This document shows, in pieces, positions 24,283 through 36,292 of a stretch of DNA of 64,000 nt (positions are counted from its first letter, which is position 1; the number at the start of each line of letters is the position of its first letter). The DNA comes from Parapristionchus giblindavisi (Eukaryota; Nematoda; Chromadorea; Rhabditida; Diplogasteridae). Position numbers and translations under genes: made by a program. The DNA is taken from contig CALSFV010000253.1 in the NCBI GenBank assembly GCA_943737045.1, positions 496,001 to 560,000 on the forward strand. The letters run 5' to 3'. The notes below the pieces were generated by a model. That model saw only the letters and a program-made list of their open reading frames with translations. It was not told the origin of the DNA and searched no databases.

Positions 24283-25030
24283 CTGCAAGTAGTATTTATT
24301 TTAATTAGTACAGTAGCGGTCAAAAGTATTCGGCAAAAACTTTGCAATGCCATAACTTTTGACTCAGATGAGCAATCAGGCTCATATTTTGGCAGGATAC
24401 TATAGTACTAGTGTGCACCATATCCAACTCCCGTCGTTGGGATTCGTAGTTGTATTATGGTGTAGCGATCCTGGAACCTCTCTGTACTTACTCAGCAGTG
24501 ATTATTTCCTCATTTTTCTGATACTTGTTGTTAATGGTGTATGAACAAAATTTATTGGTGAGTAGAATCCACCATGTAATCCATTCGAGCTAATTCATTC
24601 CTTTGAGAAAATCGAAATTTCCGACACCTCTGAAATGGGGCAAAAATGTCATAACTCTGTGTTCAGTGAGGCTGGAGGTTCCTTTGCAGAGATAATAGCC
24701 CATGAGTGATACAGAACCTGGCCGAGTATGAGTATGAGGCCCGATTGGTTAAATTTTGTAAAATTTCAAAATTTTATTTTTCACATTTTTGAGGTACAGG
24801 AAGTGCCTACTCAGATTAATTTCAGTTCTGTTTGACAGCCAGATGTCTTCTATGTATAGTAGCCGATAGTTTACTAGTGTTTCATAAAATTTCGAGTTCT
24901 TCGAGAGAAGTTATAATTGGAGAAATGACGTCGAAAATGGTTAGGATTTTTTAACAATTTTTTTTCGAAATTCCCAGACTGTCCGATTAGGCTGAAACTA
25001 TGCCATGAAAATTATCGTATAAGAGAGTGC

Positions 25031-25935
25031 TGGAGACTGCTTGGAATCTAACTCTCTCTCTGAGACTAAGTGCGTTGTAATGCATTACGGTAGTCAAAAA
25101 TCTTGTAGTGATTACTTTTTAAAGGATTTTAAGCTTTCTTGTTCTGACGAAGTAAAGGATTTGGGTATATTAATCTCGCCTAATTTAAGTTTCAAGTCCC
25201 ATATTAATAAAGCTGTTCGGAAAGCCAGATCAAAAAACAATATTCTATTTAGAACTTTCCGTAGTAGCGAAATTGAAGTCTACAAAACCGCTTATACGTC
25301 TTTTATATTACCAATTATTAGCTACGGATCTGTCGTTTGGAATTCTAAAAGATCTGGATTGACTAAAGAGATTGAATCCGTTCAAAGAGATTTTACTCGA
25401 AGACTATTCAGTCGTTGTTCTATTCCTTATGATACATATCTCAATCGTGTTCACTTTCTAGATTTAATTACACTCGAACATAGACACGTGATTGCAGATT
25501 TACTTTTCCTATATAATTCAATCCATCAAAATTATGAGTACAATTGCTCTTTCCTCTTTAAAGTTGTTCCCGCTTTGCATCTGAGAAACGGCAATTCGTT
25601 GAGAATCATTCTACCCTTCAAAATATCAACCACTTCCCATTCAACATTAGCCTCACGAACTATTGATATTTGGAATAATCTCCCTGATGCTATTGTGCAG
25701 GCGTCACCAGCAGTCTTTCGTAATCATGTAAAAAATATACCATATAATGTGATTGTCCCTGAGGCACATATTCATTCATGACATGTCTGAGTAGGTAAGA
25801 TTCCTACTGCCTCTTCCTCCAACCCCCGTCTTCCCACATTTCACCGATTCACCTTGGCGACGGACATCCTTCAAAAACACTTATCTAACAGATATTCCCG
25901 ATCCCATCCCCGATACGTTCACTTGAAGGAATAAA

Positions 25936-26010
<75 letters not shown>
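25031..26010 (+). mobile_element. LINE, tandem copy 2, with longer (ATT)n tail
   Basis: Duplicate of 19181-20150 carried by the 5.85-kb repeat. The tail (about 25936-26010) is longer and uninterrupted, accounting for the 9-bp difference between repeat offsets. Confidence 0.85.
25041..25781 (+). pseudogene. LINE reverse transcriptase, C-terminal fragment (copy 2)
   Basis: Identical in length to 19191-19931. The visible coding difference is one Cys-to-Ser change (FRSC to FRSS, codon near 25263). It lacks the catalytic core. Confidence 0.85.
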
Positions 26011-26109
26011 AGTACACAATGACCGATCTCGCGGTGTTGAACAAAAACAAGGTTGTTCCAAAGATCGATTAATATATATTGATTAGAAATATTGATTCAT
26101 TTTACTCAC

Positions 26110-29100
26110 CATCCTCTGTATCCTCTCCTGTGCACTCTTTGGCAGTGGTGGAATGGAGGGGGTCTCCCATGAATCCTTCGTTCGGCAGAATCGCATCCTA
26201 CAGGAGGTAAACATAAGTTCGCTTTCAATTACCGTGATCTTTGATTAAATTCTGCCCCCTTTTGGGGTGACCTGGGCTTCTGGAGTAGCTTCGCTTTTTT
26301 TAAACATTCATTGCAACCATTCACAGTAAAGAAATAAATAAATAAATAAATAAGCAAAAAATGAATAAATAAATCCATATCCTCACCTTTTTCTGCATAA
26401 TCGTCTCCTTATCCCAATCAAAGTCCTCACACTCTGGTCTGAAAGTTTAGCTGTTATATCGTTGTACATTCGTTTAAGGAGAATATTTTAATAATTAGAT
26501 AAACAGTTTTAGTATACAAATTAAACAATTAAATTTAAAATATGCAAATACCCACCGTGATGGCTCCTTGCGCTATGGTAGAGGAGCGATTTCCAATGTT
26601 GCAAACGCAGTTGTTAAAAATACTTCGAATTTGATATTTCAAATTCGGCGTTAATTCAATCAATCAATAACCGGCTACCGTACCTCGCTCAATCAATTCG
26701 GGAGTCGACTGACGCACGGGTCCGCCCATCTATGGTGACAACGAGGAACCGAAACCAGCGGCGCCTGTTAAAACAGTACAGACATTACGAAATATGAATA
26801 TTACTGTAATCAATCAATAAATCAATAAATGAGTCCACTAATCAATACCTCTATTGACATTGGTTGGGTAGAATTCCTGCTGCAGCTCAGCCAAATCGAG
26901 GGGTGCCGGACACGCTGCAGACATGCGCAGCAATGGACCTCAAAGGATGAAACATAAAACCAGTGTTCACCTTCTTTGTGTGTCCTATTATGCACACACC
27001 TAGCAAATGAATCGGTCCATGGCCTACTTTCATCATTCTTTATAATTGTGCTGACAAAACAGAAAAGCGCGAAAATTTGAAAGAAGAATTATATCAGAAA
27101 CACGGAACCTATTGGCTCTACAATAATTTCACAATTTTCATCTAAATCATCTATTTCCAGCTCATTCATCGCCCTAGAATGTCACACATCGTAAAAGTAA
27201 TAAAAAGTTCAATTCATTAGCGGTCTACAGCGATGGTCCCTGTGTATTCCGCGTCATTGATTCATCCGTAACATTTCTCATTTTTATGGGTACCCAACAA
27301 GAAAAATTGAGCCAAATATTCATGGGTTTTAATTTAAATTCAACTATTACAAATAACCACACGCGTTTTTTTACCCAAAGTATGGCTACATAAACACGCA
27401 CTTGAAGGGTCGGGGATATTCACTGGACCATCACTGATGGTCGATGATTTTGTTGTTAATTTGTCTTGCTTGATAAATCAACGATTGAGTTCGCTTAATT
27501 TTTTTAATACGTTCAAAGAAAGCAGGAATACTACGACCCAAAACGTCAGAGCTAACAGAAAAGCGCGAACATTTGCCATGAAGAGTTATATCCCAACTGG
27601 TTCAATAATAATTTTACAATTTCATCTATACTGGATAAGGAACTGGATACTGGCATAGGTCGAAAAGTATGTTGCAAAGTACCAAGCCTGGCCGGATTTT
27701 GAGCCAAAATTTCACCGATAACCTAGTTATTCGACCTATGGATATTGGATAGAGAATACTACACCAAAACTATGACCAATTCCTCACCATCTTCCATTGG
27801 CGGTTGCTCGGCAAACGTCGGCATATGTGGCTGTTGCATCATGAAGAGCGCCTGCATCATCGGAATCGGAGGCGGCATACTGTAGTCGGTCATGTCGGGC
27901 GGAGGCATACTGTATTCGGTCATTCCCGGTGGAGGCATACTGTAAGGACCGCCGACTCCGCCCATATTTGGCGGCGGGGACATGAATTGGGCGCCAGTAG
28001 ACGTGGGTGGTGGCATGGAGAACGCTGGTGGTGGAGGGCAGTCGTAGATGGACGCCGCGGTTGATTGAGGTGGAGGAGGTGGGGGCGGGACCAGACTCAT
28101 CGATTGCATAGTTGCGCCTTGAACGCCCATTGCGGGTGGAGGCGGAGGAGGAATCGAGACGTTGGGCGGTGGTACACCTAAAGATAGTATATTAATGTTT
28201 TTTTCAAAGGGAATTGAATTTAAAAAATAATTAAAAAAGACATTCTTAAAATTAGCACTTTAGCATTGTCACTATCACTTTCTGATTTTTTTTTAAATAT
28301 GCTTAAAATAAAAGTAAAATTGTCAAAAAAACGCTTACCATTGGGTATGGGTGCATGGGGGAGGTGGTGGAGGGGGCAGCATGGCAGACCATAGAACGAC
28401 GCGGCGGGTGGTGGTACCGGTTTTGGCACGCCCGAGGGCATGTTTGTGGGTGGAGGATGGGGTGGAGGAAGGATGGATGAGGATGATGCATCAGCTACTG
28501 AAGAAGGTGGTGGTGGTACATCTCCTGAGCCGGATGAGGGTGGAGGTGGAGGTGGAAGGGGATGAACACCTACAATTGTACATAGCATAATCACGATATT
28601 TTATCATTCCAATTTATTTATTTATGTAGTTACCGTATCAAACGTTGTCATATCTTTGGCCGTATGATAAATATATAAATAAATCTTGCACTTCCATATT
28701 ATCAAAAATAAATATCAATATAGTATCCTAAATGTCATTTCATCAAACATTCACCCGCGAGTATACGACTAAAGGCCTAGGCGAAACGCGCACTCACCGG
28801 TTGAACGTGTGCATGAATATATATTTGATGGAATAAATAAATAAATAAATAAATAAACAGTATCGATTGATACGATAAATCAACCAATCCTTAGACAAAG
28901 AAAAGAAGGAAGCCATGAAACTAGAGACATTATTACATCTTATATCCCACAACAGTTCATCAAAAATCGAAAAATTAAAAATCGAAAAAAATTTAATGAT
29001 CATTTTCAGAGCAAATCACAAAAAAATCGATAATTTACAATTTTGGCCAAATCAAGTGGCTAGACTTTCTCATAACACCCAACCACACACACTGACCGAT

Positions 29101-30089
29101 TTTCATCGAAATCGGAGAAAACAATTTTCCTAGTGGCAGGGCTTGCAGCACTTTTACCGGAGACCCGTGTTCAGTGGCCGTATGCAAGAACAACGGGAAA
29201 TCAGTTTTCCGGGAAAATGTGACGTCATTAGCGTAGGCGGAGGATTTTTGGAAAACGCCTCCGCCTACGCTAATGACGTCACATTTTCCCGGAAAACGGT
29301 TCTTGCATACGGCCACAGATCATTTCGTCAATCATTCGCATATGCGAGCATGCGACTAAAAGTCTATGTGAAACGCGCACTCACAGGGTGGTGCAAGATG
29401 CAGCGGTAGATTAGGCGGGGCACCGGTTGTGGTATCTTGGACTGTTCATCAGTCGTAGTGGGCGTTCCAGCGGCAGACACACTCGCGTCATCGATTACGA
29501 GTGCCGATGAGGTCGAGTCGTTGGATAGAGGAGCCCGAAGTGCGTCCACGGTGCTGCAAAACAAATGAATAGAATAGAAACATGACGTGTACTTATACTT
29601 TTCACGTGAACTAGTTGTAAGTCTACTTCAAGTCCTGTGTATATGTACTGTAATGTAATTCGTCAAAGACTATTTCACTAAACGTAGACTAACTTCAAAT
29701 CAGTGAAGTATTTTAAGTAAACGTTCTGTTTTGAAATACCAGAATCATTTCGGAACTGGTTTCCTCCACATAACGTGTCAAAATTGACCCACTAAATAAG
29801 GCACATTTTAGGCCACTTGAAAAAAAGTAAGCTAAAAAATGAAAATTTTTAAGCGAAAATAACGAATTTTGTGAATCGGGTTACCCTATTTCGTGAATTC
29901 ACCCACTATATAAAAATAGACGGCGAGGGTACCGAAAATGTATGGTCAAAATGATTGTGCACCAACCTATCCGACTTCTTCTTCAACGAATTAAAGATAT
30001 CCGATGCTTGATCGAGGAACGTGGAGGGCGCGTCGGTGTCGAAGTCGGAAGGTGAGAATGGACGATCGGTTGCGCCTGTCGGAGGAGCT
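26110..30089 (-). pseudogene. Copy 1 module C: exons E7''-E15'', degenerate and truncated in E7
   Basis: E15''-E8'' repeat module B with the same lesions (TAG in E12'' at 26730-26732, +1 in E15'', lost E13'' acceptor). E10'' is about 27788-28177 and E8'' about 29385-29553. E7'' (29967-30089) keeps DFDTDAPSTF but loses its first ~50 nt and its acceptor, where the sequence switches to an inverted Tc1-type arm. A cryptic AG near the junction might serve. Confidence 0.7.
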
Positions 30090-30643
30090 GACTACACATG
30101 GAAGACATCTAGCTGTCAAACAGAACTGAAATTAATCTGAGTAGGCTCTTCCTGTACATCAAAAATGTGAAAAATACAATTTTGAAATTTTACAAAATTC
30201 AACCAATCGGGCTCATACTCGGCCAGGTTATGTATCACTCAACGGCTATTATCTCTGCCAAGTTTGGAGCCTCCATCTTCACTGAACACAGAGTTATGAA
30301 ATTTTTGCCCAATTTCAGGGGTGTCGGAAATTTCGATTTTCTCGCAGAAATGAATTAGCTCGAATTGACCGCATAGCAGATTCTACTCACCAGTAAATGT
30401 TGTTCATACACTGTTAACAACAAGTATCAGAAAAATCCCGCTGAGCAAATAATCACTGCTGAGTAAGCACAGAGAGGTTCCAGGATCGCTACACAATAAT
30501 ACGACGACGAATCCCAACGACGTGAGTTGGATATGATGCACACTAGTACTATAGTATCTTGCCAAAATATGAGCCTGATTGCTCATCTGAGTCAAAAGTT
30601 ATCGCATTGCAAAGTTTTTGCCGAATACTTTTGACCGCTACTG
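30090..30643. mobile_element. Right arm of the Tc1-type CAGTAGCGG element
   Basis: Reverse complement of 18461-19000, with somewhat more divergence, ending ...CCGCTACTG next to TA. It joins directly to truncated E7''. Left and right arms therefore bracket the tandem amplification. Confidence 0.75.
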
Positions 30644-30840
30644 TATGTGCATGAAAAAAAGAAATTTGGTCCCATCGAAAATTCAGTATCGGGCTACAGT
30701 AACTCAGCAACATATCAATGAATCAATCAATAATTACCATCATTCAAGTTCTCATTGCTCACAATGCCGGTTCTATCCGTCATCACTCCATCGCCCGAAC
30801 CATCTGCGGGAGGCGCTCCTGTTCCTGCAATAATAATAGT

Positions 30841-31267
30841 TGCAATCATACATGGAGCTCGATTCTACAGGGGGTATCCGAACGAAAAATGGTAAATTTT
30901 AAAAAGGGTCCTTCACTTTTTTTTCTCAAAAATTTCACCTAAACGTCATTTTTTACAGGGGACATTCCACAAATTTTCGAAAAGCCCTAATTTTACAGCC
31001 CCCCCCCATGTTGGCGCCCATGTATCATACATTTTCGCCCCACCCACAATCTGTTGTTTTTGGAATTATAAACTGGCCCGAAATTTGAACAAAACTGACC
31101 CGATCTACATCTCAAGTACTCGAAACTGACCCGGCATGGGGTGATTCTTACTAATCTCGGTCTCCCGCATATACCTAGATGGGTTTCGAGTCTCAAAACT
31201 GACCGCATCGACAAAAGTGCTAACTCACAATGTGGGTGCTCGAAAATGTATGCCATGTATGGTTGCA
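30841..31267. mobile_element. 427-bp TIR element in intron 5/6 of copy 1
   Basis: Inverted ends TGCAATCATACATGG and (in reverse) TGCAACCATACATGG, with a 5-bp direct duplication ATAGT on both sides (30836-30840, 31268-31272). No ORF of note. Superfamily not assigned. Confidence 0.65.
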
Positions 31268-32185
31268 ATAGTAGTAATAAAGACTATCGATCAGCTATGT
31301 GCAAGTAAAAAAAAGAACAAGACCGCATACTTATATGGTGAAATTTTAAAAAAAATGTTATACACGAAAGTTTTAACTTCAACGAGCATGCAAAATGTAA
31401 CTATTAAGATGTGTACCTTATAAATATCCCATTTAATATTGACTGTATTAGGAAAAAAACTAAACTAATACAACTAAAAAGGAAATCTACCTCCTTCGGC
31501 CTCTATCGCTTGCTGTTGTTTCTTCAACTTCTCCGCACGACCCTTCTCTATCACGGCACTGTAATGAGATTAATCAATGAATTTAGTAATTTATTTGTTA
31601 TTTTTAAAATTAATTATATCACAACAAGAAAAAACGGCCATAAGTAAATACTGATTCGGTGATACTCAGAACAGAAAATAAAAATAGGCGAGAGAGTGTG
31701 TAAAACGAGGAGAGTCTTTCTCTACTTTTCTTTTCTTTTCACATAATTATCCACCAACTTCCTCATGATCTGCTTGTCCTCTGGCGTCAGGTACGGATTC
31801 TGCAGGAACGAATTCAGCACCGCCTTCACTTTCTCTGAATTTCAAAAAATCGATAATTATTAACTTTTTAAATTTAAAGCGAAAAGTCATACTAGGATTG
31901 TTGGTGGAGTGGATGAACAGCAGGAACTCCTCGAGACTCTGAATGTCTGGTAGCGGATCTTCCTCAGCCGATTTACTGCTGCAAACATACCTCACAATTT
32001 TAAATTATCGAGAATTCAAGGTTCAAAGTACACATTACAGAAATCAAAGTTAGCAAATCTAAAAAAAGATCTGAAATCAGGGATCAAAGATCAAAGATCA
32101 ACGTACATAGAGGTGGTTTCGGCAGCGCGACGACTCAGTTCGAAGAACGCCGTTGGTAGTAGTGAGTGACGTGCTGTCTTCCTGA

Positions 32186-32618
32186 CAAGGGAACTACTTA
32201 ACCTTACCACAAAATTCTTTAATTTTGATACCGTAGCGTGAATCTACATGGAAAAAGGTTTCTAAAAAGTTAGGTCAAAAGTTCCACATTCGCGTTTTAA
32301 GTCAGTTTTCGGGCCTCTAAAGAGAGCATTTTTAGGCCTTTTTGAGCCTGTTTAGATATTTTTTGCCTTTTTTGACCCTCTGTGGGTCTTCTTTTTGTGT
32401 ATTTATGGTCATTTTCGAACATTTTTGGCTTTCTGGGCTTTTTGGTAGGTTTTGGAATCTTTTTGGGAAAATCCGGTGCATTTTCAGAGGCCCGAAAAAG
32501 GACTTTAAACGCGAATGTGGAACTTTTGATATAACTTTTTAGAAACCTTATTCCATGGAGATTCACGCTAGGGTATCAAAATTAAAGAATTTTGTGGTAA
32601 GGTTAAGTAGTTCCCTTG
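32186..32618. mobile_element. 433-bp fold-back MITE with 3-bp TGA duplication, at the E2 acceptor of copy 1
   Basis: Perfect inverted ends CAAGGGAACTACTTAACC; TGA duplicated at 32183-32185 and 32619-32621. The empty site is seen in copies 4 and 5 (TTCCTGAATAGAG). In gene sense the duplicated TCA is part of the TCAG acceptor, so the element lies immediately upstream of TCAG|E2 and the acceptor AG is kept. Confidence 0.85.
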
Positions 32619-33307
32619 TGAATAGCGAAGCACGATTATATCATATTGTTTACAACACCTTTGTCGTCATGGCTCAGTCAGTACCTCCCGGAGATATCGC
32701 CACTCAACCCGGGAGCAAGATTGTCTTCAATGCCTGGAGGTGTACCAACTGTCAAGCAGGCCTAATGGACGATAGCATAACGTTTTCGTGGGTTTACTAC
32801 TTCGATCAACAAGTTTCAGTTCGATCGTTTTCTTGAATGGAGAATAACATCTCTCAGAGACGGAAGAATAAGAACTTGCAAGAAAATTCCCCCTGCCCCT
32901 GACTTACTCTTCTGCACTTAGTGCTGATAAGATAAATGTATTGTATTGTTTACAACACCCGCTGACTGAAGAACTATCATGCTCTTCTTACTTGTTATTA
33001 CGGAACAACTCGCAACACCAATTCAACAGGTCAAGTTGGCTGCGTTCACCCAAAAACCAGCAGGATTCGTGTTTCATAGATTAAAATTACATATCTCAAC
33101 CATTTCAACCCTGATTCCCTGGGACTGCCCGTATCACTGTCACACAATTATTTTCATTTCAATTGCTGTCACGTCTCGAGCGTTGATAAACTATAATAAT
33201 TATAAAATGATACACCAAGGGGAAACCGACAATCCGCAAGGTCCGTATGCAGTGACCACCTCGGGCGGTTCCCACTGTGGAGGCGGTGAAGTCGACGGAG
33301 GATCCAT

Positions 33308-33994
33308 AAGGCTCGAGCCGAAGTTACACAAGTATAATATTGGAAAACACGGAATATTATTCTCAACGGAGGGCTGCAGAGTGCGAAACATTCATACTTT
33401 TAGTTTTTATTTGTATTTATTTAAACACATTTAGCATGGTAAGTCTTCTTTTTTCAAACATTCCTGAACATTGATTTTCATAAGAGGATCTTCCTGTTCC
33501 ACAATTCTTACGTGCAAGCAGATCGACATGGGGCAGATCATCTTTCTAGCAACTCTACTTACGATTTATTCCAATTCAATTCTAGTATTTCATGCATATT
33601 TTTCCATCCTCTTTGATAGTCTTTTGTATTTTCATGTTGTAAATTGCTTTGTCTTTATTAGCAATATAATAATTATCTTATCTTCCCATTGTCCGGAAAA
33701 GTATGCAGGTTGTGGGGATGGAATCTTATTAGTAATCTCTTATTCGGCTGTCTCTGATAATGAAAGATGTTTTTCACCATTCGAGAATAATTCTAACTCA
33801 AACTTTTTTAATGGATCACTTCTCATTGTCATATTACATGGTGCATGGAAGCGTATTTTAGAGAAAAGTGATTTCGACTCGATTTCAAAAATATCAATTC
33901 AACTCTTAATTCTTATTGTATTGCCAAGAAGTACTGTAAGTATACCCCCCCCCCCCCACCCCATGAAATCATTGTTTATAAAAATGATGTAGTC
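33308..33994. other. 5' flank of copy 1 / spacer
   Basis: Similar to spacers near 41.3-41.7, 46.5-46.95, 52.8-52.97 and 59.2-59.84 kb. An open frame at 33471-33992 (+) has no codon-level support and is broken in the other spacers. A C-run lies at about 33947-33958. A promoter for copy 1 would be expected here, but no TATA-like element stands out. Confidence 0.4.
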
Positions 33995-35278
33995 GAATAA
34001 ATGAACAATGTTTATTATTTGTGCAAGTCATACAAAAAAGGACGAGGTCACATGCATGCAATGAATGAAACAACTCAAGTCTAACTCTATAGATCAAAGA
34101 TCAAAGATCAAAAATCATCAAATGAGCAAAAAGCGATCAATGCATTCAGCGAGGTCGGGAGGAGGAGGTGGTAAGTATACGGTATATAATGGGGGCGGAG
34201 CTTGTGGATACGATCATTAGAGGGATCAATGATCAGTGGGATACTATAATCATATGGGAAAGGTGGATACTGTAGGTATATTGTAACTAGACGGCACTGA
34301 TTTACAGACTACACGAACGAAATGATGTATCTCATTCCATTACAATAAAAAAGGATAGAAAGCAGAGCAATAATATCATATCAACGCAGCAAATATACGA
34401 CTATCACCAAAGAGTACTGTAGTACAACATCAGGTACTGTAGCATAATAGTCATACTCTAATGCTGTACTACTATCTTACTGTAATGGTTTACTGTAATA
34501 TGAAACTTCTTGAAAAATCAGGCAAGGGTGATAGAGGACTCACTTATGATAGGGAAACTCAGATAGATATATAAATATTATATATTATTACTTAGAAACA
34601 TGGAAACGCCAAGTCCGGTAAGAATAGAGAGACAAAGAAGAGATTAACACCGTATACTTGAGATGATGAAAAAACAATACAGAGAAACACAAAGAAAAAC
34701 AACATTATTTGGCTAAAGAAAGAAAGTATCGCTTCTATATAATATGTATATGCCAATAAATCGATAATCAATCCATCAATCGCTCAATAATAATTGGGCA
34801 CATGAGAAACCAATGAGGACTACGCGACAAGGAAAAGCATAGTCGTGGACAAAAGTAGTGAGAGGGGCAAAACTAGCTAAATCAACACGTACAATATGAA
34901 TGAATGAAACGAATAAATAAATGAAAGAAGTTTAGACTTACTAATGACTGTAAGGGCATAGTGGAAGAGAGATATACAAAATCAATCGATAATTAAGGAT
35001 TCAAAAGGGAAAATCGATGCAAAATTCAGTGTATTCATGAGATGAGAAGAAATGGAAGGGGAGAACAAGAATGGAATGAGCTGATAGACTTAGATAATCG
35101 ATAATCAATCAATCGATACAGTATTCGAGGACGCAGTAATTAACAAGAGGAAAAAATAAATCGATAAATATCCAATCGATTGATACAGTATGCAAAAATA
35201 ACGAGGGAGAAATCAACCAATAACAGATAAATAGATACATTATGCACTATGAATATACGAGAGGGATCGATACAAGAC
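33995..35278. repeat. Inter-copy block 2 (3' flank of array copy 2)
   Basis: Uninterrupted version of the block at 1790-5048, lacking the 2-kb TTAA element. Keeps the ATGAGCAAAAAGCG exon-like start near 34122 and the TTACTTAG/AAACATGG signal near 34590. Confidence 0.75.
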
Positions 35279-35518
35279 CTAATACATGGGACCAGCGAAT
35301 CCTCGTCCTCTTCCTCTAGGGGGTCCTCCTCTACCTCGACCTCCTCCTCCTCCTCCAAATCCACCACCACGTCCTCCTCGCCCACCTATAATGGAATTAA
35401 ATAAACAAAAATAATAATATAATTGAATTTAATCTGGTGTATTGTAATTATATTATTATTTTCAGAACATCAGAACGTGGTTAAACTAAATAAGGTAAGA
35501 TTGGATACGCCGAACTAT

Positions 35519-35711
35519 CATAAGTGGGCACGCTGGGGGAAAGGCTGTGCGCAAACCGGGGAATTGTAAGGCAAGACTATGCGCATGGCCATTTTTAGCA
35601 GATTTGACCGGAAATTTTCCAATTTTTTGCGATGCAAGGCTATGCGCAAGGCTCCGCAAGGGAAGCATAGATTGTGTGCAAAAAGAATTCGTTTTCACGC
35701 GTCCACCTATG
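35519..35711. mobile_element. 193-bp hAT-type MITE (family A), intron 26/27 of copy 2
   Basis: CATAAGTGGGCACG ... CGTCCACCTATG with a perfect 8-bp duplication CGAACTAT (35511-35518, 35712-35719). Copy 5 has the empty site near 54488 (CCGAACTATGCATTCC). Confidence 0.9.
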
Positions 35712-35972
35712 CGAACTATGCATTCGTGACATGGACAATTGCTGATAGTACAAAAGGTTATGAAAAACAGATAACGTCAAAATACCTTTAGCCTTGGGTG
35801 GTCCTCCTCTTCCCCTTCCTCCTCCTCCGCCCCCTCTAGGTGGCGGCCCTCCTCCTCCTCGGCCTCTCCATTGCGCAGGTGGAGGTCCAGCTGAGAAGTC
35901 ATCTGGAATATATCGAGTACGTAATGGGGGATACATGCAAGGTAATAAATGAAATGAATGAAGCACGAACCC

Positions 35973-36165
35973 CATAGGTGGGCACGCTGGGAGAAATGCT
36001 GTGTGCAAACCGGGGAATTGTAGGGCAAGGCTATGCGCATGGGCATTTTTTAGCATATTTGACTGGAAATTTTCCAATTTTTGCTAGGGAATGCTATGCG
36101 CAAGGCCCCGCAAGGGAAGGCAAGCCTGTGAGCAAAAAGAATTCGTTTTCACGCGCCCACCTATG
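35973..36165. mobile_element. 193-bp hAT-type MITE (family A), intron 25/26 of copy 2
   Basis: CATAGGTGGGCACG ... GCGCCCACCTATG with an 8-bp duplication differing at one base (ACGAACCC / ACGAATCC; 35965-35972, 36166-36173). The empty site is seen near 61594 in copy 6 (GCACGAATCCGCTGG). Confidence 0.85.
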
Positions 36166-36200
36166 ACGAATCCACCGGTCAGAACTAGAGCCGTGCGCAG

Positions 36201-36292
36201 GAACGTTGACAAGCGGTTTGTCGACAAATGTGACGTCACCTACTCAAATGCTTGTGCCGTCACGTTTGTTGACAAACGGTTTGTCAACGTTC
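36201..36292. repeat. Intronic hairpin, intron 25/26, copy 2
   Basis: Inverted repeat GAACGTTGACAAGCGGTTTG ... CAAACGGTTTGTCAACGTTC around a TGACGTCAC segment. A relative in copy 1 (about 7070-7146) is interrupted by a family A MITE. Shortened forms are in copies 3, 4, 5 and 6 (near 42095, 48760, 55242 and 61630). Confidence 0.6.

Larger units (their letters stand above)
15199..30089. repeat. 5.85-kb direct tandem repeat, two full units and one partial
   Basis: Units are about 15199-21048, 21049-26907 and 26908-30089, with offsets of 5850 and 5859 bp. The 9-bp difference comes from the (ATT)n tail of the LINE. Units differ by only scattered substitutions, so amplification is recent. The breakpoint falls inside E11: from GGACACGCTGCAG onward units are alike, while E11-E15 of module A differ from those of B and C. 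The third unit stops abruptly inside E7 at 30089. Confidence 0.9.
5049..33307 (-). pseudogene. Array copy 1: Pro/RGG-rich protein gene, all exon types present, internally triplicated, with inactivating changes
   Basis: Read on the minus strand from E1 (33231-33307, start MDPPSTSPPPQW) to E27 (5049-5161, ...GRGFNGPMY-stop). E1-E6 occupy 30738-33307, three E7-E15 modules 14408-30089, and E16-E27 5049-12466. Splice phases agree between successive exons throughout, so the exon model is well supported although the family is unknown. Defects: TAG in E20 (10875-10877), TGA in E23 (8428-8430, repeated at 8524-8526), and in the two upstream E7-E15 modules a TAG in E12, a lost E13 acceptor and a +1 shift in E15. 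A full-length product is therefore impossible without skipping. It is rich in transposon insertions, mostly intronic. Confidence 0.75.
30738..33307 (-). pseudogene. Copy 1, exons E1-E6 (N-terminal part)
   Basis: E6 30738-30824 (TGAPPADGSGDGVMTDRTG), E5 31491-31558 (VIEKGRAEKLKKQQQ), E4 31726-31834 (VLNSFLQNPYLTPEDKQIM then RKLVDNYVKRKE), E3 31893-31978 (EEDPLPDIQSLEEFLLFIHS), E2 32107-32181 (LLPTAFFELSRRAAETTS), E1 33231-33307. The segment is predicted helical (E2-E5) with a Lys/Gln-rich end. E1 is 4 nt and E2 8 nt shorter than in copy 3; the two changes cancel. No stop is seen in these exons. Confidence 0.7.

Noticed and set aside
33471..33992. 173-codon plus-strand ORF in the spacer
   Set aside because: The homologous spacers at 41.3, 46.7 and 59.4 kb break the frame, and the sequence is low-complexity and AT-rich; no domain is recognisable.
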